This document shows positions 8,710 to 17,680 of a DNA stretch of 64,000 nucleotides, piece by piece; position 1 is the stretch's first letter; every line of letters begins with the position of its first letter. Both the position numbers and the translations under genes were made by a program. The notes under the pieces are model-generated. The model worked only from the letters and a program-made list of their open reading frames with translations, ran no database searches and was not told the origin of the DNA. This DNA is from Thalassotalea atypica (GTDB lineage Bacteria > Pseudomonadota > Gammaproteobacteria > Enterobacterales > Alteromonadaceae). The stretch covers positions 3,596,001-3,660,000 of the forward strand of contig NZ_AP027364.1 of NCBI RefSeq assembly GCF_030295975.1, read 5' to 3'.

Positions 8710-11514
8710 ATGAGCCTTTATTCAGATTATTTAGCGGAAATTAAAAACCGTAAAGAAGAGCTTGGTTTAGCGCCAAAGCCTATTGATAACGCTGATTTAT
8801 TAGCGGAAATCATCGAGCAAATTAAAGATCAAGATAATGCACACCGTGAAGATTCATTGAATTTCTTCATCTATAATACGCTTCCTGGCACTACAAGTGC
8901 TGCTGGAGTAAAAGCAAAATTCTTGAAAGAAGTCATTCTTGGCGAAGCCACTGTTGCTGAAATTTCACCAGAATTTGCCTTTGAATTACTTTCTCATATG
9001 AAAGGTGGTCCTTCAATTGAAGTGCTACTTGACCTTGCACTAAGCGATGATGCTGCAGTATCTGCACCAGCTACCGAAGTATTGAAAACACAAGTATTCT
9101 TATACGACGCTGATATGGCTCGTATCGAAGCTGCTTTTAAGGCCGGCAATGCCGTTGCTAAAGACCTTTTAGAAAGCTTCGCAAATGCTGAGTTCTTCAC
9201 AAAACTTCCAGCCATCGAAGAAAAAATCGAAGTAGTCACCTATATCGCTGGTGAAGGCGATATTTCAACTGATTTACTTTCTCCTGGTCATCAGTCTCAT
9301 TCTCGTGCTGACCGTGAATTGCACGGTAAGTGTATGATCACTCCTGAAGCACAAGACGAAATTGTTGCACTTCAAGCTAAGCATCCTAACGCGAAAGTAA
9401 TGCTTATCGCTGAAAAAGGTACTATGGGAGTTGGTTCATCACGTATGTCTGGTGTAAATAACGTAGCGCTATGGGCCGGTAAGCAAGCAAGTCCTTACGT
9501 ACCATTTATTAACATTGCACCAGTAGTTGCCGGCACTAACGGTATCGCGCCTATCTTCTTAACTACTGTCGATGTAACAGGCGGTATCGGTCTTGACCTT
9601 AAAAACTGGGTTAAGAAAGTAGACGCAGACGGTAATACCGTAACGGACGCAAACGGCGACCCGGTTTTAGAAGAAGCCTATTCAGTCGCAACAGGCACTG
9701 TGTTAACAATTGATACTAAAGCGAAAAAACTTTACAACGGTGACAAAGAGTTAGTTGATGTTTCTTCTGCTTTCACACCGCAAAAACAAGAATTCATGAA
9801 AGCTGGCGGCTCTTATGCTGTAACGTTTGGTAAGAAACTACAAACGTTTGCTGCAGAAACATTAGGTGTTGAAGCACCTGTTGTTTATGCTGCATCAAAA
9901 GAAATCTCTGTTGAAAACCAAGGTTTAACGGCTGTAGAGAAAATCTTCAATCGTAATGCTGTAGGTGTTGCATCAGATACACCTTTACACGCTGGCTCTA
10001 ACGTTCGCGTTAAAGTAAATATTGTTGGCTCTCAAGACACGACTGGCCCTATGACTTGCCAAGAGCTTGAAGCAATGGCTGCGTCAACAATTTCTCCAAT
10101 TGTTGACGGTGCATTCCAATCAGGTTGTCACACTGCATCTGTTTGGGACAGTAAAGCAAAAGCAAACACGCCTAAACTTATGAGCTTTATGAATGCCTTT
10201 GGTCTTATCACTGCACGTGATCCAAAAGGTGTTTATCATTCAATGACTGACGTTATTCACAAGGTATTAAACGATATCACAGTTGATGACCGCGCAATTA
10301 TCATTGGTGGTGACTCGCATACCCGTATGTCTAAAGGCGTAGCATTTGGTGCCGATTCAGGTACAGTTGCAATTGCACTTGCTACAGGCGAGTCTGCAAT
10401 GCCTATTCCTGAGTCAGTGAAAGTTACCTTCAAAGGTGAAATGGCTGACCATATGGACTTCCGTGACGTTGTACACGCAACGCAAGCGCAAATGCTTAAG
10501 CAATTTGAAGGTGAAAACGTATTCCAAGGTCGCGTAATTGAAGTACACATTGGTACATTATTAGCTGACCAAGCGTTCACATTCACTGACTGGTCTGCTG
10601 AAATGAAAGCAAAAGCGTCTGTTTGTATCTCAAATGACGAGACCTTAATTGAATCTATCGAGCTTGCTAAATCTCGTATCCAAATCATGATCGACAAGGG
10701 TATGGAAAACGAAGCGGGTACGTTAAAAGGCTTAATCACATTAGCTGACGAACGTATTGCTGGTATCAAGTCAGGTGAACAACCAGCGCTTGCACCAGAT
10801 GAAAACGCTAAATACTACGCTGAAGTTGTTGTGGATTTAGACACAATTATTGAACCAATGATTGCTGACCCTGATGTTAACAACGAAGACGTGTCTAAGC
10901 GTTACACACATGACGTTATTCGCCCTGTTTCATACTATAAAGAGCGCTCAGTAGATTTAGGTTTCGTGGGTTCTTGTATGGTGCACAAAGGTGATATGCA
11001 AATTATTGCGCAAATGTTCCGGAATCTTGAAAAGAAAAACGGCACAATTGAATTCAACGCTCCATTGGTTGTTGCTCCACCAACATACAACATTGTTGAT
11101 GAGTTAAAAGCTGAAGGCGATTGGGACATTCTTTCTAAATACTCAGGGTTCGTATTCGACGACGCCAATCCAAAAGGTGAAGCACGTACAAAGTACGAAA
11201 ACATCTTATACTTGGAGCGTCCTGGCTGTAACTTATGTATGGGTAACCAAGAAAAAGCAGAACCGGGTGACACGGTTATTGCTACCTCAACTCGTCTTTT
11301 CCAAGGTCGTGTTGTAGCTGATACGGCAGAGAAAAAAGGTGAATCATTGCTTGGCTCAACACCTGTTGTTGTGCTTTCTACCGTGTTGGGTCGTTTCCCT
11401 ACAACGGAAGAATACAAAGCAGCTGTTGAAGGTATCGACTTAACACGCTTCACTCCACCTAAAGAAGCAATGACAACACAAGCTGTTGCAGTGAAAATTG
11501 CTGATCCAAGCTAG
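8710..11514 (+). CDS. Second AcnB-type aconitate hydratase (Bacteroidota-like form)
   Basis: The 934-residue protein is a complete AcnB-family enzyme. The cluster ligands are Cys756 (GSCMVHKG) and Cys840/Cys843 (GCNLCMGN), and the substrate motifs GSQDTTGPMT and GGDSHTR are present. It differs strongly from the neighbouring acnB. It is 70 residues longer, mainly through an enlarged swivel region (around NWVKKVDADGNTV), and its N terminus is of another type. From memory, stretches such as LNFFIYNTLPGTTSAAGVK and LLSHMKGGPSIEVLLDLAL closely match AcnB of Flavobacteriia, so lateral transfer is likely. The ATG follows GAGAA. Function is the same reaction by inference; why two copies are kept is unknown. 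A strong terminator follows. Confidence 0.92.
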   Translation: MSLYSDYLAEIKNRKEELGLAPKPIDNADLLAEIIEQIKDQDNAHREDSLNFFIYNTLPGTTSAAGVKAKFLKEVILGEATVAEISPEFAFELLSHMKGGPSIEVLLDLALSDDAAVSAPATEVLKTQVFLYDADMARIEAAFKAGNAVAKDLLESFANAEFFTKLPAIEEKIEVVTYIAGEGDISTDLLSPGHQSHSRADRELHGKCMITPEAQDEIVALQAKHPNAKVMLIAEKGTMGVGSSRMSGVNNVALWAGKQASPYVPFINIAPVVAGTNGIAPIFLTTVDVTGGIGLDLKNWVKKVDADGNTVTDANGDPVLEEAYSVATGTVLTIDTKAKKLYNGDKELVDVSSAFTPQKQEFMKAGGSYAVTFGKKLQTFAAETLGVEAPVVYAASKEISVENQGLTAVEKIFNRNAVGVASDTPLHAGSNVRVKVNIVGSQDTTGPMTCQELEAMAASTISPIVDGAFQSGCHTASVWDSKAKANTPKLMSFMNAFGLITARDPKGVYHSMTDVIHKVLNDITVDDRAIIIGGDSHTRMSKGVAFGADSGTVAIALATGESAMPIPESVKVTFKGEMADHMDFRDVVHATQAQMLKQFEGENVFQGRVIEVHIGTLLADQAFTFTDWSAEMKAKASVCISNDETLIESIELAKSRIQIMIDKGMENEAGTLKGLITLADERIAGIKSGEQPALAPDENAKYYAEVVVDLDTIIEPMIADPDVNNEDVSKRYTHDVIRPVSYYKERSVDLGFVGSCMVHKGDMQIIAQMFRNLEKKNGTIEFNAPLVVAPPTYNIVDELKAEGDWDILSKYSGFVFDDANPKGEARTKYENILYLERPGCNLCMGNQEKAEPGDTVIATSTRLFQGRVVADTAEKKGESLLGSTPVVVLSTVLGRFPTTEEYKAAVEGIDLTRFTPPKEAMTTQAVAVKIADPS

Positions 11515-11560
11515 GAACTCTATTTTTGCAAAAGAGTTGAATTAGACTTAGAGAGTAAAT

Positions 11561-11597
11561 AAAAAGGCTACTTATCATAATAAGTAGCCTTTTTTAT
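11561..11597 (+). terminator. Rho-independent terminator after the second aconitase gene
   Basis: AAGGCTACTTA (11564-11574) pairs perfectly with TAAGTAGCCTT (11581-11591) around a 6-nt loop, followed by a T run. The flanking A run makes it usable from the minus strand too, for the convergent gene that ends at 11612. Confidence 0.92.
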
Positions 11598-11611
11598 TTA
11601 AGAAAGATTAT

Positions 11612-11935
11612 TTATGTCGCGCAGTGCACTTTGACCTCAAGTGCTGGAAATATCTTATTGGGCATTGCGGCTTTATCATTAAATAACTCCACTCCTCCAA
11701 TCACTTCCATATTGAAGCCATAATGGCCGCAAAGTTCAAATGACTTACGAAACGCAAATACAGACATGGTTTCGAAACTGACACCGTTAAGCCTTAGCAC
11801 CTTTAATAGATAACTCGTTTCATCAATTTGGGTTTGCGAAAACTGCACTTGATGATCAAAATCTCGCTCCGTTACGGTGTTGGCAGAAACAGGATTGAAA
11901 TACATCAGCAAGACAAAGAAAGTAATGATTTTCAT
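11612..11935 (-). CDS. Unknown small secreted protein
   Basis: This 107-residue protein has a clear signal peptide (MKIITFFVLLMYFNPVSA) with an AxA-like cleavage site near residue 18. The mature part is about 89 residues with two cysteines (in FELCGHY and the terminal VHCAT), which could form a disulfide in the periplasm. AAGGTG precedes the ATG. I know no family for it. It lies downstream of the S9 peptidase but is separated from it by a terminator-like hairpin, so it probably has its own promoter. Confidence 0.65.
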   Translation of the reverse strand: MKIITFFVLLMYFNPVSANTVTERDFDHQVQFSQTQIDETSYLLKVLRLNGVSFETMSVFAFRKSFELCGHYGFNMEVIGGVELFNDKAAMPNKIFPALEVKVHCAT

Positions 11936-11981
11936 AAATACACCTTAAGTTAGATTTTCATTCATTATGTATTTAAAACAT

Positions 11982-12011
11982 AAAAAAACCAGCAAATATT
12001 GCTGGTTTTTA
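11982..12011 (-). terminator. Terminator of the S9 peptidase gene
   Basis: The hairpin AAACCAGCAA/TTGCTGGTTT is flanked by an A run and a T run, so it is likely bidirectional. It sits 26 bp past the peptidase stop codon. Confidence 0.88.
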
Positions 12012-12036
12012 ATAAGTTAATTTAACATCTCACTTG

Positions 12037-13944
12037 CTACATCTGACATTTGTTTTCTAAATAGGCTAGCATTTCAGAGTAGAATTCTGATTTGTGCTGA
12101 TAAAACAAGGTATCGGAAAAATGGTCGGCATCTTTTAGCTCAACATATTTGTGATCTTTGTTGTATTTTTCAAGTAAATCAACAAACTCTCGACTGTGCT
12201 TAATCGGTACCCTGATGTCTATGTCACCATGAATCACCAAGATAGGAATGTTGACTTTATCCACATGTTCAATCGGAGATACACCAGCAATTGTTGGCTT
12301 TTGTAATTCTTTTAGGTAGATGCTTTCATTTAAGGTCGCATTGATTCGATCTAAATCACTGACACCGGCGCCAGCAATTGAACATTGGTAAATGTTATTT
12401 TCACGCATTGACGCAGCGAAGGCAGAATAACCGCCGTAACTCCAACCAAACATCGCCATTTTATCTTTAGCTGCCAAGCCTTTTTCGACCAAATAGAGTG
12501 CGGCATCATCCATGTCATCTTGCATGGTTAAGCCCCAGTTTTTATCGCCTGCTTTCCAGTGCTCAAGCCCATAGCCTTCAGAGCCTCTAAACTGAGGTTG
12601 AATCACGATATACCCTTGATTGGCTAAGAGCTGTGTCCATTCATCATAAATATTTACATCACGTGCCCAAGGCCCCCCATGAGGCATCACAACCGCAGAA
12701 AACGGTGGCTTGCCTTTAGGAATAGTAACGTAGGCCTTAGTTTTTCGACCGTCACGCGTGGTATAGGTTATATACTTAACTTTTGATAGGTGATCTGCGG
12801 TTAGCTGGGGACTACGCTCACCAATTTTTTCTAAGCTTTTCTTGTCTCTAAACAAATAGTATGAACCAGGATCTTTTGCAGACTGTGTAAATACAATGAT
12901 AATACGATCATCATCTGAACGGCTGTCTATCCTGACATATTTCCCTTTAAATGATGGTAAAATCGCATCATATATGGCTTGTTCATCTTGGTCTAAAAGG
13001 TACATTTTCGGTTGCTTCGTGATATACCTATAGCCAAGTAGTTTGCCCCATTTATTAGTGATAATACCGCCGGCATCAACATTTTCTAGGCCAAATAAAC
13101 GTTCAGAATATGATTTTGTTTCTAGGTTATAAAGATAGATACCTGTTTTGTCTTCACCTAAGTTCGCGTTTACATAAACCTGATTAGGGTTCTCATCTGA
13201 AAAACCAAGGAACTCGTAGTTAGTTCGATTTTTAGGCGAATTTTGGTAAATGAGTTGCCACTTATCTTCACCTTTTTTACGGGCAAAAAGATCTATAGCA
13301 TCATCACCCGCATTCCAACCTGAAGCGGCACGTATATCACCGTCTTTATCGGCAACAAAGTTGCCAGAGATCTTTGAATTACCACGCAAAACTGTTCTAG
13401 TTCTACCGGTTTTAACGTTCATACGTACAACATCAGGAATGCGATTATCGTTGATATCTACCTCAACCAGTATTTCATTTTTCTTTTCAGGTAATAAGCT
13501 GATAAAACTGAAATCTACATCCTTCATATCTCTAAAAGGAATTAACCATTTTCCTTTACCGTCAGCATCAGTAATTGCAAATTTATTAACCCAATAGCTG
13601 CGGCTACCATCGCGCAGTATTTGACGAAACGATACTAAAATTCTGTCGTTATTAAGCCATGAAATACCACTAACTAACATTTTATCTGCGCCAAGCTTTA
13701 CTGGTGCTTTTTGAAAGTTATTGGTGTCTCGAATTTCAATAAAGTAATCACCATTTTTAGTGCTTGCTCTGACAATGGCGAGCTGTTTACCGTCAGGTGA
13801 AACTGACATGCCTCGTATCAAAGGCAAGGTTGCAAAAGCCTCTACCGTTGCTTTATACGCATCGGTAGAAGCACTTACGGTATTGACTCCCAATAAACCG
13901 GCAAATAATACTAAAAAAGATAAGCTGGCTCGTATCTTATTCAT
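12037..13944 (-). CDS. S9 family (prolyl oligopeptidase-like) serine peptidase
   Basis: The 635-residue exported peptidase has a signal peptide at about 1-25 (ending TVSAS), an N-terminal beta-propeller at about 40-370 and a C-terminal alpha/beta-hydrolase domain. The triad is visible: Ser502 in GWSYGGY, Asp576 in GDIDIRVP and His608 in DADHFSD. Such enzymes cleave oligopeptides, often dipeptides from the N terminus, and act in the periplasm or at the cell surface. AAGGAAA precedes the ATG. It follows the TonB-dependent receptor gene in the same direction, with a terminator between them. The pairing suggests peptide import and digestion, by inference. Confidence 0.92.
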   Translation of the reverse strand: MNKIRASLSFLVLFAGLLGVNTVSASTDAYKATVEAFATLPLIRGMSVSPDGKQLAIVRASTKNGDYFIEIRDTNNFQKAPVKLGADKMLVSGISWLNNDRILVSFRQILRDGSRSYWVNKFAITDADGKGKWLIPFRDMKDVDFSFISLLPEKKNEILVEVDINDNRIPDVVRMNVKTGRTRTVLRGNSKISGNFVADKDGDIRAASGWNAGDDAIDLFARKKGEDKWQLIYQNSPKNRTNYEFLGFSDENPNQVYVNANLGEDKTGIYLYNLETKSYSERLFGLENVDAGGIITNKWGKLLGYRYITKQPKMYLLDQDEQAIYDAILPSFKGKYVRIDSRSDDDRIIIVFTQSAKDPGSYYLFRDKKSLEKIGERSPQLTADHLSKVKYITYTTRDGRKTKAYVTIPKGKPPFSAVVMPHGGPWARDVNIYDEWTQLLANQGYIVIQPQFRGSEGYGLEHWKAGDKNWGLTMQDDMDDAALYLVEKGLAAKDKMAMFGWSYGGYSAFAASMRENNIYQCSIAGAGVSDLDRINATLNESIYLKELQKPTIAGVSPIEHVDKVNIPILVIHGDIDIRVPIKHSREFVDLLEKYNKDHKYVELKDADHFSDTLFYQHKSEFYSEMLAYLENKCQM

Positions 13945-13955
13945 CTGATTTCCTT

Positions 13956-13983
13956 GTAAAAATGGCCTCTTTCGAGGCCATGA
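13956..13983 (-). terminator. Terminator of the TonB-dependent receptor gene
   Basis: ATGGCCTC and GAGGCCAT form a perfect 8-bp stem with a TTTC loop (13962-13981). On the minus strand it is followed by TTTTTAC. It lies between the receptor and the peptidase genes, so the two are at least partly uncoupled. Confidence 0.88.
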
Positions 13984-14002
13984 ACTTATTTAAATAGACA
14001 GC

Positions 14003-17000
14003 TTAGAAGGTCGCTGAAAAGTTAATATATGGTGTGCGACCAAAAGAGTCATAACCAACACCTAATGGAATATTAGCGCTAGAGAATGAACCGTCAGGAT
14101 CAACTTTCGGTGGCGCTTCATTGAATACGTTGCGAACACCTACAGCTACACGCCAATCATCCGTTGTATAGGTGATTGATGCGTTGTGTAAAATGTAGTC
14201 ATCTGTATATCCAACTTCACGACACAATACCGGATCTGTTTGAGCTGCATCATTCCACATGCCTTCGCAACCTACGGTGTCAGCAACATATGCACCATCA
14301 ACGTCATCGCTTAACCAGTCTTCTTTACCTTCACCGATGAACTGTGTATACCAGTTAAATCTAAAGTCATCATATTTTACTGATAATTGCGCTGACGCTC
14401 TCCACTCAGGGTAATCTGGCTCGCCTGAGTTATCGTCACGTGTACCCAATACGTCTTCAACGGCTTCTGTCATACGCGTCGCTTGAAGATCTAATGAAAC
14501 ATCAAGATTTTTCTCGCCAACTAGGAAGTCTTTTTGGAAGTAAAGGTTGTAGTCCATACCTTTTGAGGTAAATAAACCAACGTTGATAAAGCTTTGGTCA
14601 GCGGCAACAATTTTACCACTTGAGTCACGATCAATTCGTGCACAGAACGCATCATTACCATCAGCTGAGTAACACTGATCGACACTATATGCAGCGCTAG
14701 GCTCCGCAATAGAGTTAGTCACTTCAATATCAAAACGTGTGATTGAGAACGTTAACTCAAACTCTTCTGAGAATGGTTGTTCGAATACGAAACCAAATGT
14801 TTTCGCCAATGATGTTTCTTCAACTAAGGCTAAAGAACCACCTGAAGCCACTTCAGTACTGTTGGTTGAATTAAACTTCTCAGCACCGTCCTGACCTAAG
14901 CCAAGCGAAGTAGGATCTAATCCATCAGCAGAACATGCAGCTAATTCAGCGTCTGAACGGCTTTCGTTAGCTGGGTTGTAGCTATCAGGTGCACTTGGAT
15001 CGATAGGATCTGAATCACGTGCGCCATCAGGAACAACACATGGATCGCTCACGTTAACAAAACCCGTAGTACCTGCTAAGAAACGTTCACGTAAATTAGG
15101 CGCACGATATGAAGTACCTTTAGTACCACGTAATGTGAACCATTCAACTGGACGGTAAATCGCTTTTAGGCTGTATGTGCTTGCAGCATCATAATAGCTT
15201 TCTTTTGAAATACGACCTGATGCAGTAACGGTAAATTCTTCAATTCCTGGCTCACCACTAATAAGTGGCATTTCAACTTCAGTGAAGAATTCCTTTAGGT
15301 TACGAGAGCCGTTAGCGCCTTTATCTGAGAACCAACCCCACAACAAACCTTCAGTCGCTACATCATTATTTTTCGTCTCAATTTCATCACGACGGAATTC
15401 TACACCAAAGATACCACTGACCACATTACCGTTCCACGGTAGCTGGTATAAATCACCACCTGCAAAACCGTTTATAACCAATTGCGATACTTCTGTATCA
15501 GCAATACGATTTGTCATTAAGTAATCGTACTCTTCTGTAGATAACGTACCGCCGCCAACTTGATAAATGCTTTCATTAAATAAGTTAACTGGCACACAAC
15601 CGTCTGCGCCATCACCACAAGTGATAGAACCATCGTCATTTTGTACCGTTGTATTTAATGAATGTACTAGACGGCTTTCGTTGATACCGCGGGTAACATA
15701 CTTTCCTTCAGATGCACTGTAAGAGGCATATACGTCGTAATACCAGTTTTCTAAACCGTAGTCGGCCAAGCCACTTAAATCAGCAGTAATGCCCGTCACT
15801 AAACGGTATTGTGAAACGTCAACCTTGTGACTGTCGCGATCGCCATGAATATTGATAATTGGCTGAACTTGTAATGGGCCTGCATCACCAAATCCTAGTA
15901 CGCCAAAACAGTCAATACCATTTATGCCATTCGGGTTACACGGGTTAAACGGGTTTGACGCTGGGACGTTTTCAAACAATTGAGCACCTGGCGAAAATTG
16001 GTCTGAGTTACGCTCTGCGTATAGTGCGTCAAAATATACCTTAGTATCATCTTCGTCTTGGAAATTGTATTCACCGTTTGCGACTAGTGAGATACGCTTG
16101 TTTTTACCTAAGTAATCACCTGAACGGAAGTAGTCTGATTGTTGGAAAGCATAACGTGGATCTTGGAAGTCAAAATCTCGTAAGCCATCACCGTCGCCAT
16201 CAGGAATAGCTCCGTCTGGAATACCATCACCGTTAAAATCAGCTTCTATCCATGTAGGTAGTAAACCTGCATATTGACCTGGTACCGTTGACTCACTCCA
16301 CCCTGGAATACCTGTATTAGTAAAACCAGGTGTGTTGTATACACTACCCCAGAAGCCGTTGTATATGTACATACGGTTTGTTAATGGGAAAATATCACAT
16401 GAGTCTTCGCCATTTTTAGTTGGGCCAATACCGCCATAGCGTTTAACTATTTCACCATCTTCAGTTTCAAAGATCCTCTCTTCACAACCTTTAGTAAATG
16501 AGTTATCCGCTAATGATTGTGATTTACGATCGTAGTATTCTGCACCCACTGTAATGAAGCCATTGTCCGTGGTTTTACCCCACATGCCCGAAAGTACAGT
16601 TTCTTCACCGCCGTCACCTTTGGGGTTGTTGATAGAGCCTTGTAGTTCAAACCCTTCAACATCTTGTCTTAAGATAACGTTAGCAACACCAGCTACCGCA
16701 TCAGATCCATAAACCGTAGATGCCCCATCATAGAGGTTTTCTACACGGTCAATCATAACGGCAGGGATTAGGTTCAAATCTGGAGATGTTGGCGCACCGC
16801 CTACCCCAGCAGGCGCCATGCGCTTACCATTAACAAGTAGCAATGTACGATCAGCCCCTAAACCACGGAAACCTACTGTCGCAGAGCCTGGACCATTATC
16901 TAGTACAAATCCACCGAAAGAGTTGTCAATTTGACTACCAGCGGCTTGGTTAGTGCTTTGCAACATTTCTGTTGCATCAAATAAACCAAGTTCTCGTGAT

Positions 17001-17266
17001 ATGTCACCGCTGATAACTTGTACTGGTGACGCGGTAGAGAATTCACTTCGTCTAATGCGTGAACCCGTTACAATAACGCGCTCTATTTCATCTTCTTCTT
17101 CTAATAGCGCATCAGAAGCATTGGATTGCTCTGCTACGACTTTTTGTTCAACTGCTACTGCAGCTTCTTGTTCTGCTAATGTCTGAGCGTAAGTGCTAGC
17201 ACTACAAACAGCGCCAAACATCAAAGCTGTTTTTATACTTCGTGCCACAATATTGAGCTTACTCAC
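14003..17266 (-). CDS. TonB-dependent outer-membrane receptor
   Basis: This 1087-residue receptor imports a substrate across the outer membrane using TonB energy. It has a signal peptide ending in ASTYAQ, a TonB-box-like segment and plug domain starting at IERVIVTGSRI, plug signatures such as GFRGLGADRTLLLVNGKRM, and a beta-barrel ending in a terminal Phe (INFSATF). A loop at about residues 341-367 carries Asp-rich DFNGDGIPDG and DGDGDG repeats that look calcium-binding. I prefer the GTG at 17266, which follows GGAGAA at good spacing, over a TTG five codons upstream. The substrate is unknown; the adjacent S9 peptidase suggests peptides. The upstream 400 bp carries repeated motifs. Confidence 0.93.
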   Translation of the reverse strand: MSKLNIVARSIKTALMFGAVCSASTYAQTLAEQEAAVAVEQKVVAEQSNASDALLEEEDEIERVIVTGSRIRRSEFSTASPVQVISGDISRELGLFDATEMLQSTNQAAGSQIDNSFGGFVLDNGPGSATVGFRGLGADRTLLLVNGKRMAPAGVGGAPTSPDLNLIPAVMIDRVENLYDGASTVYGSDAVAGVANVILRQDVEGFELQGSINNPKGDGGEETVLSGMWGKTTDNGFITVGAEYYDRKSQSLADNSFTKGCEERIFETEDGEIVKRYGGIGPTKNGEDSCDIFPLTNRMYIYNGFWGSVYNTPGFTNTGIPGWSESTVPGQYAGLLPTWIEADFNGDGIPDGAIPDGDGDGLRDFDFQDPRYAFQQSDYFRSGDYLGKNKRISLVANGEYNFQDEDDTKVYFDALYAERNSDQFSPGAQLFENVPASNPFNPCNPNGINGIDCFGVLGFGDAGPLQVQPIINIHGDRDSHKVDVSQYRLVTGITADLSGLADYGLENWYYDVYASYSASEGKYVTRGINESRLVHSLNTTVQNDDGSITCGDGADGCVPVNLFNESIYQVGGGTLSTEEYDYLMTNRIADTEVSQLVINGFAGGDLYQLPWNGNVVSGIFGVEFRRDEIETKNNDVATEGLLWGWFSDKGANGSRNLKEFFTEVEMPLISGEPGIEEFTVTASGRISKESYYDAASTYSLKAIYRPVEWFTLRGTKGTSYRAPNLRERFLAGTTGFVNVSDPCVVPDGARDSDPIDPSAPDSYNPANESRSDAELAACSADGLDPTSLGLGQDGAEKFNSTNSTEVASGGSLALVEETSLAKTFGFVFEQPFSEEFELTFSITRFDIEVTNSIAEPSAAYSVDQCYSADGNDAFCARIDRDSSGKIVAADQSFINVGLFTSKGMDYNLYFQKDFLVGEKNLDVSLDLQATRMTEAVEDVLGTRDDNSGEPDYPEWRASAQLSVKYDDFRFNWYTQFIGEGKEDWLSDDVDGAYVADTVGCEGMWNDAAQTDPVLCREVGYTDDYILHNASITYTTDDWRVAVGVRNVFNEAPPKVDPDGSFSSANIPLGVGYDSFGRTPYINFSATF

Positions 17267-17580
17267 TATGACTTCTCCCAAATAGAATAATTATTTTTTA
17301 TTACATCCTGTAGAAGAACGACTCTGTCCTTAGATAAGCATTTGATCACAAACATGCGTTTATTATTATCTTGTTACACACATTAACAATTTTGCAACAT
17401 CGATTGTTACATAGCTTATTTAGTATTCCAATGGGTAATGCAACTTATTTGTTACAATTTTGTAAAAAAATAGATTCGCAAAAGAACTTTTTAAATAAAA
17501 CTTTTTATTACAACAAATTAAATTAAGAACATATGTTCTATAAAACGATGGATGTAACAATTATTTAACATACAAGGAGG
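17267..17580 (-). promoter_or_regulatory. Upstream region of the TonB receptor with repeated octamers and a palindrome
   Basis: The octamer TTGTTACA occurs at 17371-17378, 17404-17411 and 17449-17456, and as its complement TGTAACAA at 17553-17560. A perfect 14-bp palindrome, AGAACATATGTTCT, lies at 17526-17539. No gene is evident on the minus strand here. The cluster looks like binding sites for one or two regulators of the receptor; which ones is unknown. Confidence 0.5.
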
Positions 17581-17633
17581 TGTTGTGCATATAGAGGGAG
17601 GAAGTACACTGAAACATTTAGAAACAATAGGCA

Positions 17634-17664
17634 TTAAAAAACCAGCGACCTGCGCTGGTTTCTA
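17634..17664 (-). terminator. Terminator of the pyruvate dehydrogenase operon (after lpdA)
   Basis: AAACCAGCG (17639-17647) pairs with CGCTGGTTT (17653-17661) around a 5-nt loop. On the minus strand a T run follows. It lies 20 bp past the lpdA stop codon. Confidence 0.9.
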
Positions 17665-17680
17665 ATAAAGTAATTAAAAA

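Noticed and set aside
8994-11453. Long open frames antisense to the second aconitase gene (8994-9239, 10257-10769, 10935-11453)
   Set aside because: They mirror a strongly supported coding frame, have no ribosome sites and encode low-complexity Ser/Thr-rich sequence.
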